Program-made: the position numbers and the translations under genes
Notes under the pieces: generated by a model
Database searches by the model: none
What the model was told of the DNA's origin: nothing
Seen by the model: the letters and a program-made list of their open reading frames with translations, nothing else
From: Nitrospinota bacterium
Lineage (GTDB): Bacteria > Nitrospinota > Nitrospinia > Nitrospinales > VA-1
Length of the DNA: 32,389 bases
Direction of reading: 5' to 3'
Assembly (NCBI GenBank): GCA_009873635.1
Contig: WAHY01000014.1
Coordinates: 4,566-36,954 of the forward strand
Part shown: positions 14,308-22,805 of the stretch, in pieces
Numbering within the stretch: position 1 is the first letter of the stretch
Layout of the letters: each line of letters begins with the position of its first letter

Positions 14308-16773
14308 TTAGCTTTGTGGGGTAATGGGTACATTCCAAATTTGTTCAGCATACTGTCTTATTGATCGGTCGCTGGAAAACTTTCCCATCTGCGATACATT
14401 GATAATGGATTTTTTTGTCCATGTATCTAAATCTGCATAAGCATGGCTTATTTGGTCTTGAATGTCGCAGAACGACTGGAAATCTGCCAAAACCATATAA
14501 GGATCTCCATGGTCCAATAGATTCTCCAGAATGGGTTGGAACAGAGCTGGCTGTTGGCCTAAGAAATAACCTTTCCGAATCATGTCTAGTACTTCCCGAA
14601 GCTCCTGATTTTGCTCATAAATTTCTCTGGGGCGATAACCAGCTTGTTTTTTCTCCATGACTTCCTGGGCGTTCAAACCAAAGATGAAGATATTTTCTTT
14701 ACCCACTTCCTCCATGATTTCTATATTTGCACCATCCAGCGTTCCTACAGTTAAAGCCCCATTGAGAGATAGTTTCATGTTGCCAGTACCGGATGCTTCC
14801 ATGCCAGCGGTCGAAATTTGCACAGAAAGGTCTGAAGCGGGGATAATATTTTCCGCCAGAGTTACGGAGTAATTTGGTAGAAATAAAACTTTTAGTTTTC
14901 CACGTAAGCTCGTATCGCTATTGATAGTATCTGCAACACTGCTGATGAACTTAATGATTAGCTTGGCCATTGCATAACCGGGGGCGGCTTTACCTGAAAA
15001 CATAATGCTTCTTGATATTTTAAAGCTCTCCGGGTCTTTACGTATTCGATTATAAAGTGCGATGGCATGAAGTGCGCATAACACCTGTCTTTTATATTCA
15101 TGAATTCGCTTGATCTGTGTTTCAAAGAGGGAGTCTGGACTTATTTCAACACTTAAGTTCTTCTGAATGTATTTTGCCAGTTTCTTTTTATTATCGGATT
15201 TAATCTTCTTCCACCGATCAACTAGATGTGAATCGTCAATATGATCCTGCAGTTTTTTCAATTCTGTTAAATCCCTGACCCATGAGTCTCCTATATATTC
15301 TGTAATCAGTTTGGATAATTCTGGATTGCATCCTTTCAGCCAGCGACGGGGGGTGATGCCATTGGTTTTATTGTTAAACCGACCGGGAAACATTTCATGA
15401 AAGTCAGAAAAAACTTTATCCTTCAATATGCTTGAATGTAATTCCGCTACTCCGTTTGTGGAGTGACTTCCAATGATTGATAAATTTGCCATACGTATAT
15501 ATTTTGTATGGTTCTCTTCGATCAATGACATTCTATTCATCTTGCCCAGGTCGCCTGGATATTTTTCCTGAACCTGATCCATAAACTCCTGGTTGATTTG
15601 AAAGATAATGTCGAGATGTCTGGGTAAGACTCTTCCGAATAATTCTAATGACCACTTTTCCATGGCCTCCGGAAGTATGGTGTGGTTTGTGAACGCAAAT
15701 GTTTTGACAGTTGTCTCCCAGGCCTTGTCCCAGGAAAGTTTTTCGGAATCGACCAGAATGCGCATTAGTTCGGCAATCGCTAATGCGGGATGTGTATCAT
15801 TCAACTGGATGGCAACTTTGTTGCTAAACTCATCAAAGTTGGCGTGCCTTTTCTTATACCGCCGGATAATATCGCTTAGGGATGCTGAAACGAAAAAATA
15901 CTCCTGTTTAAATCGTAACTCTTTTCCTAATTGATTATGATCAGCCGGATACAATACTTTGGAAATGATTTCGCTCTCATGTTTATTTTGCACTGCTTGA
16001 AAATAATCTCCGGCCTGGAAATACTCCAAATCCAACTCTCGACTGGAACGTGCGCTCCATAAGCGAAGGTTGTTGACCGTGTTATTTTTATATCCCGGAA
16101 CAGGAATGTCATAAGCCATGGCCATGACATCCTGGGTGTCGATCCATTTATGCTCTTTTTCGCCTTGTGAATTTTGGCTTGTTTCTACACGGCCATAAAA
16201 CTTAACAGGGAACAGTGAGCGTGGACGTGGGATTTCCCAGGGGTTTCCCACCCGCAGCCAGTTGTCAGCTGTTTCGACCTGATAACCCTGGATAATTTTT
16301 TGATAAAAAATCCCAAACTCGTAGCGAATGCCATACCCATATCCTGGAATTCCCAGTGTGGCGATGGAGTCTAGAAAGCAGGCCGCAAGACGTCCAAGTC
16401 CTCCATTTCCCAGACCGGCTTCTACTTCAGATTCTTCCAATTCATTAATAATATGCCCCAACTCCTCCAAGGCCATTTTATATTCATCATAAATTCCAAG
16501 GTTGATCAGGTTGTTGGTCAGCAATCGACCAATCAAAAATTCCATGGAAAAGTAATACACCCTTTTCACGTTTTTTTCGTAATACGATTGCTGGGTCTGG
16601 AGCCATTTGTTGACCAGGTGATCCCGAACCGATAGAGCCAGGCTGATGAAATGGTCCACTTTTGTCGCTGAATATTTATCGTCGACCAGGGTGTACTTAA
16701 GGTGGTGTTTGAACCAGAGTTTGAGAGCTTCCCGGGTTATTCTCCCGGGTTCGTGTTTAATTTTTTCAATCAT
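14308..16773 (-). CDS. glgP: glycogen/maltodextrin phosphorylase
   Basis: 821-aa GT35 enzyme releasing glucose 1-phosphate from alpha-1,4-glucan ends. The pyridoxal-phosphate lysine is Lys667 in EASGTGNMKLSLNGALTVGT. Other family blocks: VYYFSMEFLIGRLLTNNLINL, EAGLGNGGLGRLAACFLDS, IQLNDTHPALAIAELMRIL, FNNKTNGITPRRWL and FETQIKRIHEYKRQVL. Length is normal for a full-length bacterial phosphorylase. It converges on malQ, so although it belongs functionally with glgB-GH57-malQ it is transcribed separately. The start fits the family (short N-terminus before ALKLWFKHHLKYTL). Whether it prefers glycogen or maltodextrin cannot be decided from the sequence. Confidence 0.97.
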   Translation of the reverse strand: MIEKIKHEPGRITREALKLWFKHHLKYTLVDDKYSATKVDHFISLALSVRDHLVNKWLQTQQSYYEKNVKRVYYFSMEFLIGRLLTNNLINLGIYDEYKMALEELGHIINELEESEVEAGLGNGGLGRLAACFLDSIATLGIPGYGYGIRYEFGIFYQKIIQGYQVETADNWLRVGNPWEIPRPRSLFPVKFYGRVETSQNSQGEKEHKWIDTQDVMAMAYDIPVPGYKNNTVNNLRLWSARSSRELDLEYFQAGDYFQAVQNKHESEIISKVLYPADHNQLGKELRFKQEYFFVSASLSDIIRRYKKRHANFDEFSNKVAIQLNDTHPALAIAELMRILVDSEKLSWDKAWETTVKTFAFTNHTILPEAMEKWSLELFGRVLPRHLDIIFQINQEFMDQVQEKYPGDLGKMNRMSLIEENHTKYIRMANLSIIGSHSTNGVAELHSSILKDKVFSDFHEMFPGRFNNKTNGITPRRWLKGCNPELSKLITEYIGDSWVRDLTELKKLQDHIDDSHLVDRWKKIKSDNKKKLAKYIQKNLSVEISPDSLFETQIKRIHEYKRQVLCALHAIALYNRIRKDPESFKISRSIMFSGKAAPGYAMAKLIIKFISSVADTINSDTSLRGKLKVLFLPNYSVTLAENIIPASDLSVQISTAGMEASGTGNMKLSLNGALTVGTLDGANIEIMEEVGKENIFIFGLNAQEVMEKKQAGYRPREIYEQNQELREVLDMIRKGYFLGQQPALFQPILENLLDHGDPYMVLADFQSFCDIQDQISHAYADLDTWTKKSIINVSQMGKFSSDRSIRQYAEQIWNVPITPQS

Positions 16774-16826
16774 GAAGAGAAAAAAGAAAAAATCTGTAGG
16801 GATTGAAGTTAAATTTTACAAACCAG

Positions 16827-16855
16827 AGTATAGCCCTATTTTTATGACAATTGTC
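16827..16855 (-). promoter_or_regulatory. candidate glgP promoter region with a 10-bp palindrome
   Basis: On the minus strand TATACT (16832-16827), about 55 bases before glgP, could serve as a -10 box. Directly upstream, at 16846-16855, lies the perfect palindrome GACAATTGTC, where a -35 element would be expected; no good -35 hexamer is seen. The arrangement suggests either an activator- or repressor-controlled promoter or chance. Confidence 0.3.
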
Positions 16856-16919
16856 GGAAATACTTTTTACCATACTATGCAGAGCCTTGCCAGCGACTTT
16901 GAGGTATTGGTTTTGATCT

Positions 16920-18506
16920 TTATTGACCTGCTTGAATTTTCTGGCGCTCCAGAGCGCGTAGTTTTCGTGCTTCTTTTTTATTTATTTTGGTTTTTGCCTT
17001 TTTCTCGGCCATCGGTTCTCCTTCCCAACCCACTTTTTCGAGAAAATCTTCATATCCGCCATGAAAGTATTCTGCGTTGCCTTTGTGGAAAATGATTAAA
17101 TTTTTGGCAAGGGTTTTGAGAATAAGTTCGGAATGGGTAACAATCACCAATGCACCTTGGTAATCATTGAGTTCTTCAATCAGGGATTCAATGGACTCTA
17201 CATCCAAATGATGAGAAGGTTCATCCAGCAGTAAAAGGTTTGTCGGGTGGGAGATAATTTTTCCTAACAAAACCCGGCTTCTCTCTCCTCCAGATAACAC
17301 GCTCACTTTCTTTTTACTTAAATCTCCATCAAACATCATAGCGCCGCAAATACTGTGAGCAGCTTGCAGGGAAAGATTCGGATTGGAACGCAAGATTTCA
17401 TCCAAGACCCTGTTTTTAGGTTCGAGCCGGTCAATATTTGTTTGACCAAAGTGCCCCGGACGGGTTGAAGGATGCCGGTTAATGGAACCTGAGGTAGGGG
17501 TCAACTCTTCTGCGAGGCAATTTAATAAAGTTGACTTTCCTTTTCCATTAGCTCCAATGATTCCTATACGGTCCTTCCGGCCAATAGAAAAGTTAAGTCC
17601 TGAGAATATATTGTTTACCGGGTTGCCATCGTATGAGAAAGACAGGTCCTTAATGTTCATGATAGTTTTTCCCGGACAGGGGAGGTGGTTAAACCTGAAG
17701 CCAAGGTTTTTCTCAGTTTCCAGTTTTTCCATGGTTCCCATTTTTTCCATCATCTTCAATCGAGACTGAGCCATGGAGGCTTTGGAAGCTTTAGCTCGAA
17801 ACCTGTCTACCAGCAATTGCATTTCCTTGCGCTTGTTCTCAAGGTTTTTACGGGTTTGTTCGTAGGTTTCCTCTTCTTGAATGATCATTTCATAGTATTT
17901 GATCGTGTCTCCCTTGACTTTTTTGGCTTGTTTACGATGCAAACCCAATGTGTGGGTGGTGACCTTATCCATAAAGTCACGATCATGTGTGATCAGTATC
18001 ATTTCCCCAGGCCATTTATTCAAATAGTCCTTGAGCCAGCGAAGCGATAGAATATCGAGATAGTTAGTAGGCTCATCAAGTAAAAGCATGTTGGGATCAG
18101 CTAATAACGCCTTGCAGAGATTAATTCTTACCTGGAATCCACCGCTGAAGGTGGTGGGATCTTTTTGGAAGTCTGCTTCGGAAAAGCCGAGTCCAGAAAG
18201 AATGATCTCGGCCTTATAATGATCCCACTGTTTTTCAGCCGGAAGGGCCGTAATACATTCTTCAAGCACAGTAGAATGAGTGAAATGGATGTGCTGGTCC
18301 AATGCTCCAACCCTGTATCCTTTAGGTGTTGAAAGTGTCCCAGAGTCCTGCCTTTCCTGCCCCAGAATCATTTTGAACAGAGTAGATTTTCCTGTCCCGT
18401 TTTTACCAACCAATCCAACCCGTTCTCCTTTATTGATGAGAAAAGACACATCTTCAAAAAGAACTTGCGGGCCAAAAGATTTTTGCAGATTGCTAGCTAT
18501 TACCAT
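16920..18506 (-). CDS. ABC-F family ATPase
   Basis: 528-aa cytoplasmic protein with two ABC domains in tandem and no membrane helices, as in ribosome-associated ABC-F proteins (Uup/YbiT/YheS/EttA group). First domain: Walker A GLVGKNGTGKST, signature FSGGFQVR, Walker B MLLLDEPTNYLD. Second domain: Walker A GIIGANGKGKST, signature LSGGERSR, Walker B LLLLDEPSHHLD. Between them is the helical linker rich in Lys, Arg and Met (residues about 215-270) that reaches into the ribosome in this family. The C-terminal 30 residues are very basic. ABC-F proteins rescue or regulate stalled ribosomes and some give antibiotic tolerance; nothing here points to resistance. A tRNA gene lies 80 bases upstream on the same strand. 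Confidence 0.93.
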   Translation of the reverse strand: MVIASNLQKSFGPQVLFEDVSFLINKGERVGLVGKNGTGKSTLFKMILGQERQDSGTLSTPKGYRVGALDQHIHFTHSTVLEECITALPAEKQWDHYKAEIILSGLGFSEADFQKDPTTFSGGFQVRINLCKALLADPNMLLLDEPTNYLDILSLRWLKDYLNKWPGEMILITHDRDFMDKVTTHTLGLHRKQAKKVKGDTIKYYEMIIQEEETYEQTRKNLENKRKEMQLLVDRFRAKASKASMAQSRLKMMEKMGTMEKLETEKNLGFRFNHLPCPGKTIMNIKDLSFSYDGNPVNNIFSGLNFSIGRKDRIGIIGANGKGKSTLLNCLAEELTPTSGSINRHPSTRPGHFGQTNIDRLEPKNRVLDEILRSNPNLSLQAAHSICGAMMFDGDLSKKKVSVLSGGERSRVLLGKIISHPTNLLLLDEPSHHLDVESIESLIEELNDYQGALVIVTHSELILKTLAKNLIIFHKGNAEYFHGGYEDFLEKVGWEGEPMAEKKAKTKINKKEARKLRALERQKIQAGQ

Positions 18507-18585
18507 TGCAGGCTTAAATACAAGTGGATTAACTTAAGAAATGTTTTAATAAGGTATTGAGTGAATCAGGGAGGGAACAGAAAAC

Positions 18586-18662
18586 TGGTCGGGATGAGAA
18601 GATTTGAACTTCCGACCCCCTACTCCCGAAGCAGGTGCGCTACCAGGCTGCGCTACATCCCG
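18586..18662 (-). tRNA. tRNA-Pro (anticodon CGG)
   Basis: Read on the minus strand the 77 bases fold into a normal cloverleaf. The acceptor stem pairs CGGGATG with CATCCCG, the D arm uses GCGC/GCGC, the anticodon stem pairs CCTGC with GTAGG around the loop TTCGGGA, giving anticodon CGG, and the T arm is GGAAG-TTCAAAT-CTTCT. The discriminator base is A and the 3' CCA is encoded. It starts seven bases after the stop codon of the radical SAM gene, so it is probably processed from that transcript. No clear terminator follows. Confidence 0.96.
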
Positions 18663-18669
18663 ACTGTTT

Positions 18670-19800
18670 TTAGCTTGTTTTATAAAAGAATTTCTTGAGG
18701 TGTTTCCAGATAATGATTGAACCGACACTATTTATAAGCGATTTTAACCAGGTGCTTCCACCCAGGCATTTCTGGCAGTGCGGGTGTATGACCTTGTTCT
18801 GTTGAAAACCTTCCACAGCATCAATAACCGGCTGGGTATTCATGATTTCTGTAATAGAGTTTTCAAATACGTTTCCCGCTTTGGTCTTGCCGTCATAATC
18901 CACACAGCAATAAATTAAATCCCCGCTGCAAAGAATCGCAAAATGGTCTGTCAATGCACTGCAATAACCGGTTTTAGAAGGAACCACTTTTTCTCCCTCA
19001 GTAAACGCGTTGCCCCAGGTATTTAAAATATAAGTTTCAAAGTGGATATTTGGTGCAACCTCAACCACGTTCCATTTGAATGCAGAGAGTTTGTCTATTT
19101 TTTTCTCAACTTCCTGCCGTTTCTCTTCATTGAGTGGCGGACATATTTTGTGTACTTCCCTGGCCCAGTAACGAAAGGTTTTGCGCAACTCTTTAGTGTT
19201 GTTGATGACACTCATGGTTCCTACATTCCAGTCTTCTCCCGGAACCTCGGTTTTGATAGAAGTATTCAGGAAATGAACCTTTATTTTTGGCGGCTTGGTT
19301 TGTTTCAGGCAACCCTCAATGAACTTCAAAATTCGATTGTGATATTCATCGAATTTCATCCGCCTGGATTTTCTGGTTTTGAAAGACTCTTCGTCGGGAG
19401 TTTGAAGTGAGATGTTCACCTGTGATGCGGTCACTTTTTCAAGCTTGATCGCCATCTCTTCGTCAAGGTATGTCCCATTAGTGGTGATTCCTGTTTTTAC
19501 ACCTGATTGAGCAGCATGGTCGAGAATTTCAAAGAACCGGGGATGCATGAAAGGTTCACCCATCACATGAAAGGTAATTTTCTCCGCCATGTTATATTCT
19601 GCGATCTCGTCAATGATTCCACAGACCCTTTCAAAGTCCATGTATTCATAATGACGGGTCATTTCCTGCTTGGGGCAAAATGTGCAGTCAAAATTGCAAA
19701 CATTGGTTAGCTCGATATGTATGCGCTGCAAGGGTAGCTGGACCAATTCGCCAAAGCGACCGGGAAATTTTTGAATGCCGGGTTGAACCTGGGTCAACAT
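18670..19800 (-). CDS. radical SAM protein with SPASM-type C-terminus
   Basis: 376 aa. The radical SAM cluster motif CNFDCTFC places the [4Fe-4S] ligands at C35, C39 and C42; HVMGEPFMHPRF supplies the GGE-like SAM contact and TTNGTYLD and QVNISLQT further barrel strands. The C-terminal third has the cysteine pattern of a SPASM auxiliary-cluster domain (GYCSALTDHFAILCSGDLIYCC, GNVFENSITEIMN and CQKC). Such proteins modify peptides, sugars or lipids by radical chemistry; the substrate here is unknown and no precursor peptide is apparent nearby. It lies 19 bases downstream of an FmdB-like zinc-ribbon gene and directly upstream of tRNA-Pro, all on one strand. Confidence 0.9.
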   Translation of the reverse strand: MLTQVQPGIQKFPGRFGELVQLPLQRIHIELTNVCNFDCTFCPKQEMTRHYEYMDFERVCGIIDEIAEYNMAEKITFHVMGEPFMHPRFFEILDHAAQSGVKTGITTNGTYLDEEMAIKLEKVTASQVNISLQTPDEESFKTRKSRRMKFDEYHNRILKFIEGCLKQTKPPKIKVHFLNTSIKTEVPGEDWNVGTMSVINNTKELRKTFRYWAREVHKICPPLNEEKRQEVEKKIDKLSAFKWNVVEVAPNIHFETYILNTWGNAFTEGEKVVPSKTGYCSALTDHFAILCSGDLIYCCVDYDGKTKAGNVFENSITEIMNTQPVIDAVEGFQQNKVIHPHCQKCLGGSTWLKSLINSVGSIIIWKHLKKFFYKTS

Positions 19801-19819
19801 GATTTGTTAATTGAGGGAG

Positions 19820-20011
19820 TTAATTATTGGTTTTCGAATAATTATAACGATCTATGCTTTCGCTCCAAAATGTGTTGTTGGTCACGTTGCGCGAAACCTT
19901 CTTTGACCCACATTCAGGACACGTTACTTTCTTTTTATCCACTTCTGAAATTTTCATTTCGACCACGAAATCTTTTTTGCATTTTTCGCAAGTATGATCG
20001 TAATTAGGCAT
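19820..20011 (-). CDS. FmdB-family zinc-ribbon protein
   Basis: 63 aa when started at the ATG at 20011, which has a strong GGAGA ribosome site eight bases upstream; the longer frame starting nine codons earlier lacks one. It begins MPNYDHTCEKCKKDF, the standard FmdB/CxxC_CxxC_SSSS opening, and has two zinc-binding pairs, C8/C11 and C31/C34 (VTCPECGSKKV). The family is widespread and of unclear function, often described as a regulatory protein. The tail (WSESIDRYNYSKTNN) is polar and probably flexible. It is the first gene of a likely operon with the radical SAM protein. Confidence 0.85.
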   Translation of the reverse strand: MPNYDHTCEKCKKDFVVEMKISEVDKKKVTCPECGSKKVSRNVTNNTFWSESIDRYNYSKTNN

Positions 20012-20086
20012 GGCTAAGTTCTCCTGATTTGCCTTCAATTAAAACTGACGGTGTTTCTCTTGAAGGCATTAAGAATACAATAGTTT

Positions 20087-20812
20087 CTAGTTCAAAGCAA
20101 TAAATCCGGCAAAGTTGTTCCATTTAAAAAACAGGTCTACGACCTTGAACCCGGCTTTTTTAATGAGACCTTGATTTTCCTCAACAGTTAGAGGGATGAG
20201 GACATTTTCCAATGCTTCCCGTTTGCGGGAAATTTCAAGGTTTGAATACCCTCGGTCCCGCTTGAACTGGTGATGAAAGTCTATGAATGTCCTGCCCAGT
20301 TCGGGAATTTCGCTCTTTATTTTTTCAATAAGAACGAGCGATCCTCCAGGAACCAGTCCATTAAAGATATTCTTTAACAGCGATACCCTGTTTTCCGGCA
20401 ATAAAAACTGAAGGGTGTAGTTCATCACCACCACAGATGCATTTTGGATGGGAACTTCCTCATTCAGATCCGCTTCATGGAATTTGCAAATAACGGGTGA
20501 CTGGCTGAGTTTTAATCTGGATTTCTCCAGCATGGCCGAAGAGTTGTCCACTCCATGTAATTCAATATTCTTATTTGTATCTATCAATTGTGCTAATTTT
20601 AAGAGAAGGGTTCCTGTAGAACACCCCAGGTCATAAACAGAAGTGTTTGGCTGGGCAAACTTTGCGCACCAATGCACTGCCAATGACTGGCATTCGTGAT
20701 ACATTGGTACACTTCGCTCCAACATATCATCAAATACGTTTGCCACAGATCCGTCGAACTCAAAACGACTGCCGACATTTTCCTTTTTAAATAATGTGTC
20801 TCTTTTGGAAAT
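20087..20812 (-). CDS. cmoA: carboxy-S-adenosyl-L-methionine synthase (CmoA-like), probable ATT start
   Basis: Rossmann-fold SAM enzyme that makes carboxy-SAM from SAM and prephenate for wobble-uridine tRNA modification (cmo5U) with CmoB. The family motifs are VANVFDDMLERSVPMY, VYDLGCSTGTLLLKLA, VVMNYTLQFLLPENR, and FIDFHHQFKRDRGYSNLEI. The first conventional start codon is GTG at 20746, which would cut off the conserved N-terminus. The frame continues upstream through SKRDTLFKKENVGSRFEFD, matching the E. coli opening MSHRDTLF, with no ATG, GTG or TTG. An ATT at 20812-20810 sits exactly where the homologous Met belongs, six bases after an AGG; from there the protein is 242 aa, close to the E. 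coli length. CmoB is not in the window. Confidence 0.85.
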   Translation of the reverse strand: MSKRDTLFKKENVGSRFEFDGSVANVFDDMLERSVPMYHECQSLAVHWCAKFAQPNTSVYDLGCSTGTLLLKLAQLIDTNKNIELHGVDNSSAMLEKSRLKLSQSPVICKFHEADLNEEVPIQNASVVVMNYTLQFLLPENRVSLLKNIFNGLVPGGSLVLIEKIKSEIPELGRTFIDFHHQFKRDRGYSNLEISRKREALENVLIPLTVEENQGLIKKAGFKVVDLFFKWNNFAGFIALN

Positions 20813-20831
20813 GATGCACCTGTTAAGAAAG

Positions 20832-20866
20832 GTAAAAAGAAAATCCCCTTCCGGAAAACCGGAAGA
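20832..20866 (-). terminator. intrinsic terminator of leuA
   Basis: On the minus strand, just after the leuA stop, CTTCCGG and CCGGAAG form a perfect 7-bp stem with a TTTT loop, followed by GGGGATTTTCTTTTT. This is a good rho-independent terminator and separates leuA from cmoA, whose own start lies about 20 bases further on. Confidence 0.8.
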
Positions 20867-20884
20867 GGAACAAAGAGTTATTAA

Positions 20885-22447
20885 TTACGGTCCTGGAAGT
20901 TCACTTCCTTCGACCGGGCCAGACTTGGTCTTTAAAAGAAGTTTGTTGATCGCATTCAAATAAGCCAATGCGCTGGCTTCAAGTGTATTAACACCGGCCC
21001 CTTTTCCCAGTATTTCCCTTTTTTCGTGCTTGACGCGAACGGTGACTTCTCCCTGCGCATCCTGCCCTTTTGTTTTAGCCATGACCTGGTAATCCAGGAG
21101 TTTGCAACTGAGGCCGGTGATTTTATCAATGGCATTATAAATTGCATCTACCGGACCATCGCCACTGGCACTGGCGGTATGTTCCTGTTTATCAATGCTA
21201 ACCAGGTTTACCATTGCCTCAGGAACCTTTCCAGATTCAAACTCACATTGCATGGAACCAAGTTCGTAAGTGTTTTGTTGTTCCACAGAAAATTTTTGTT
21301 TCTGAATGAGGGTGTGAAAGTCGTCTTCAAAAATTTCCTTTTTCTCGTCAGCAAGAACTTTGAACTCCTGAAACAGCCTGTCCAGTTCGTCCTGATCCAG
21401 CGTATATCCTAATTCCTGTACTTTACTTTGCAGGGCATTTCTTCCAGAGTGTTTACCCATGACCAGTTCAGATTCCTCGCCGCCAATATCTGCGGGATCC
21501 ATGATTTCAAAAGTATCTTTGCGTTTCAGAAAGCCATGCTGGTGAATGCCTGATTCATGTGCAAAAGCATTTTTCCCGACTATCGCCTTATTGCGTTGAA
21601 CAAAGAACCCCGTCAAGCTGCTCACAAGTTTACTGCAAGGCTGGATATGTTTGGTTTCGATACCTGTGTAGACAGAGTTGAAAAAATCCTTCCTGGTTCT
21701 TACAGCCATGACCACTTCTTCCATGGCTGCATTTCCGGCACGCTCACCAATACCGTTAATGGTGCATTCAATCTGCCTTGCACCAGCTTGCACAGCAGCA
21801 ATTGAATTGGCAACAGCCAGCCCAAGATCGTTATGGCAATGTACGCTGATAACAGCCTGATCTATATTCGGTACGTTGGATTTTAAGTGCCGGATGAGCT
21901 CGGCAAACTCTTCTGGGACGGTATATCCCACTGTATCTGGAATATTGACAGTTGTGGCACCGGCTGAAATGACTTCTCGCGTCACATCAACGAGAAAATC
22001 CTTTTCGGTTCGAGTTGCATCCATAGGAGAGAACTCAACGTCATCGAAATACTTGCGGGCAAATTGTATTGCCTTCACTCCCATTTCAATAATCTCTCCT
22101 TTTGCTTTTTCAACCATATGGTCTCGGTGTACTTTTGATGTAGATAGGAAAATATGAATTCTCGGAGATTCGGCGTTTTCCAGGGCTCTGGTTGTCGCTT
22201 CAATATCTTTTTCCAGTGCGCGTGAAAGTCCCGCGATTTTTGAGCCACGGATTTCTTCAGCGATTTGCTTTACCGATTCGAAGTCTCCTGGAGAAGCAAC
22301 CGGAAATCCTGCTTCGATAACATCTACTTTAAGCAAAGCTAGTTGCCGGGCGATCTCAAGTTTTTCCTTGATGTTCAAGCTGGCACCGGGGCATTGTTCC
22401 CCGTCTCTTAAAGTGGTGTCGAAGATGATGAGTTTCTCGGGTTGCAT
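20885..22447 (-). CDS. leuA: 2-isopropylmalate synthase
   Basis: 520 aa catalysing the first committed step of leucine synthesis, condensing acetyl-CoA with 2-ketoisovalerate. The TIM-barrel domain opens IIFDTTLRDGEQCPGASLN, carries the metal-binding SVHCHNDLGLAVANS and the GIGERAGNAAMEEVV glycine loop; the central NKAIVGKNAFAHESGIHQHG helix segment is typical. The last 120 or so residues (AMVNLVSIDKQEHTASASGDG onward) are the LeuA dimer regulatory domain, which gives leucine feedback inhibition in relatives. A TTG three codons upstream is in frame, but the ATG chosen here has AGGAGG ten bases before it, while the TTG is too close to that site. Ends in an intrinsic terminator. No leucine leader peptide was found. 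Confidence 0.96.
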   Translation of the reverse strand: MQPEKLIIFDTTLRDGEQCPGASLNIKEKLEIARQLALLKVDVIEAGFPVASPGDFESVKQIAEEIRGSKIAGLSRALEKDIEATTRALENAESPRIHIFLSTSKVHRDHMVEKAKGEIIEMGVKAIQFARKYFDDVEFSPMDATRTEKDFLVDVTREVISAGATTVNIPDTVGYTVPEEFAELIRHLKSNVPNIDQAVISVHCHNDLGLAVANSIAAVQAGARQIECTINGIGERAGNAAMEEVVMAVRTRKDFFNSVYTGIETKHIQPCSKLVSSLTGFFVQRNKAIVGKNAFAHESGIHQHGFLKRKDTFEIMDPADIGGEESELVMGKHSGRNALQSKVQELGYTLDQDELDRLFQEFKVLADEKKEIFEDDFHTLIQKQKFSVEQQNTYELGSMQCEFESGKVPEAMVNLVSIDKQEHTASASGDGPVDAIYNAIDKITGLSCKLLDYQVMAKTKGQDAQGEVTVRVKHEKREILGKGAGVNTLEASALAYLNAINKLLLKTKSGPVEGSELPGP

Positions 22448-22805
22448 GACTGACAAACCTCCTGATTAAATAAAGTATCATTCAATATTATAAGATGTAT
22501 CCAATTAAATACCAGAGCTGCTTTTCCCTGGATTCCAATTTGAATGTGAATAAGTTGGGAGCTATGTGAAACTGGTTAGGGGAGCCTGAAGCTCAGGGTG
22601 AAGACTCGCCCTTATAGCAGGGCCAAAAGTAGGCGTAGGTCCAGGCAAGAGCGTAAACTGAATTGTTTTTTAGAGTGGTAATACATTTTCTCAAGCCTGT
22701 TTAAATTTCGTAAGTAATAATTTATTCTAAACGAATTACCAACCAAATTACAAATATTAAAAACCACCGTTCTTTATGAAACTTATGAAAGCAAATAGAT
22801 AAGAG
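22448..22805 (-). other. intergenic region upstream of leuA
   Basis: About 350 bases with no gene. Closest to leuA are its AGGAGG ribosome site and a TATAAT box. Further away is a GC-richer patch (about 22575-22670) with two small perfect stems: CCTGA/TCAGG at 22585-22597 and GCCCT/AGGGC at 22608-22623. I could not match it to a T-box, riboswitch, 6S, SRP or tmRNA signature; the outer part near the CBS gene is plain AT-rich sequence. Confidence 0.5.
22487..22515 (-). promoter_or_regulatory. candidate leuA promoter
   Basis: Minus-strand TATAAT at 22492-22487, about 40 bases before the leuA ATG; the hexamer 17 bases upstream is CTGGTA (weak -35). The transcript would have a short leader, which argues against leader-peptide attenuation. 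Confidence 0.4.

Noticed and set aside
16646-17095. 149-codon plus-strand ORF spanning the glgP start and the ABC-F end
   Set aside because: Overlaps two secure genes on the other strand and has no recognisable motif or ribosome site.
22575-22670. Possible structured RNA or leuA riboswitch/T-box
   Set aside because: Only two short stems are seen; no T-box sequence, no terminator/antiterminator pair, and the likely leuA promoter lies between it and leuA.
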